DNA of 5,381 nt. It comes from Leptolyngbya sp. SIO4C5 (GTDB lineage: Bacteria; Cyanobacteriota; Cyanobacteriia; Phormidesmidales; Phormidesmidaceae). The translations under genes were made by a program, and so were the position numbers. The notes under the pieces were generated by a model. The model saw only the letters and a list, made by a program, of their open reading frames with translations, did no database searches and had not been told where the DNA came from. The DNA lies in assembly GCA_010671965.1 (NCBI GenBank), contig JAAHIC010000357.1, positions 1 through 5,381 on the forward strand, written 5' to 3'. Below are positions 5,242 to 5,381 of this stretch, in pieces; the stretch's first letter is position 1; every line of letters begins with the position of its first letter.

Positions 5242-5381
5242 CTAAGTATCCAGTTGCCAAATCTTAAGGGTTTCATCAGCGCTGCTGCTGACCAGGGTAT
5301 GTCCCTCTGGCGTAAAGGCTAAGGCGCGGAGCCCCCAAGCATGATTGAGCTGGGCCACCGGGCGGCAGGTGGCCCAGCTCA
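5242..5381 (-). CDS. WD40 repeat protein, C-terminal fragment
   Basis: Read on the minus strand, 45 codons run from the window edge to a TAG stop at 5242-5244. The visible part is the last blade of a WD40 propeller: RALAFTPEG, then LVSSSADETLKIWQ and the end LDT. This matches the usual pattern of a hydrophobic-F-x-P-x-G strand, an S-x-D turn and a closing [LI]-[KR]-[IV]-W. WD40 repeats build beta-propellers that serve as interaction platforms; cyanobacteria often fuse them to kinases, STAND ATPases or TIR domains, and nothing here shows which. Only about one repeat is present. The first five or so residues lie in the outer arm of the terminal fold-back (5368-5381) and are probably artefactual. 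The preceding RPVAQL fits a real inter-blade turn. The gene converges on the DUF928 gene, with only 5 nt between the two stop codons. Confidence 0.85.
   Translation of the reverse strand, partial: SWATCRPVAQLNHAWGLRALAFTPEGHTLVSSSADETLKIWQLDT
5346..5381. repeat. Perfect 14-bp inverted repeat at right contig end
   Basis: Positions 5346-5359 are the exact reverse complement of 5368-5381, with an 8-nt loop (5360-5367). The outer arm stops exactly at the last base, so it may have continued. The inner arm encodes part of a plausible WD40 turn (PVAQL) on the minus strand. The outer arm is its reverse complement. Same geometry as the left end (perfect arms, 8-9-nt loop), which points to a shared technical origin. 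Confidence 0.88.

Noticed and set aside
2..5381. The two terminal inverted repeats as ends of a transposon or invertible segment
   Set aside because: The left and right repeat sequences are unrelated to each other, each is a self-contained hairpin, and no transposase or recombinase lies between them.
5346..5381. Right-end hairpin as a transcription terminator
   Set aside because: It lies inside the WD40 coding sequence, well past the DUF928 stop, has no T-run, and ends exactly at the window edge.
1..5381. tRNA, rRNA, CRISPR array, riboswitch or replication origin
   Set aside because: Nearly every base is in one of three protein-coding frames; no cloverleaf, spaced repeat array or conserved RNA element was seen on either strand.

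Overview
The window looks like a short stretch of cyanobacterial chromosome. Twelve copies of the octamer GCGATCGC (HIP1) can be counted by eye in 5.4 kb, where chance predicts well under one. All three genes belong to families typical of cyanobacteria: TIR arrays with CHASE2, DUF928, and WD40 repeats. The genus cannot be told from the sequence alone. The DNA is mildly GC-rich and densely coding.

Layout. (1) Positions 3-4358 (+) hold one giant open frame of at least 1451 codons. It encodes five consecutive TIR domains, each followed by a conserved helical linker of about 70 residues, then a transmembrane helix, a CHASE2 sensor domain and three more transmembrane helices. The 5' end of this gene is missing. 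(2) A 74-nt spacer carries a perfect tandem 9-bp repeat and a good ribosome binding site. (3) Positions 4433-5236 (+) encode an exported DUF928 protein with a signal peptide. (4) Five nucleotides further on, the last WD40 repeat of a convergent minus-strand gene begins at its stop codon (5242) and runs off the right edge.

Both extreme ends of the window are perfect fold-back inverted repeats: 34-bp arms at 2-78 and 14-bp arms at 5346-5381. In each case one arm fits the protein family and the outermost arm does not. The simplest reading is that the window is a complete short contig with fold-back artefacts at both ends, so the ATG at position 3 and the outermost residues of both end genes should not be trusted.

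Working model (inference). The TIR-CHASE2 protein sits in the cytoplasmic membrane with its TIR array in the cytoplasm and its CHASE2 domain outside. The DUF928 protein is exported to the same side as CHASE2 and is probably co-transcribed, so it could act as a partner or reporter of cell-envelope state. The TIR domains could give an NAD-consuming, nucleotide-signalling or scaffolding output. They are not equivalent: TIR1-TIR3 keep the catalytic-type Glu and, where visible, the canonical N-terminal strand motif. TIR4 keeps the Glu but has a damaged N-terminal motif, and the membrane-proximal TIR5 has Gln in place of the Glu. The array also shows an A-B-A-B-C pattern produced by duplication of a two-TIR module.
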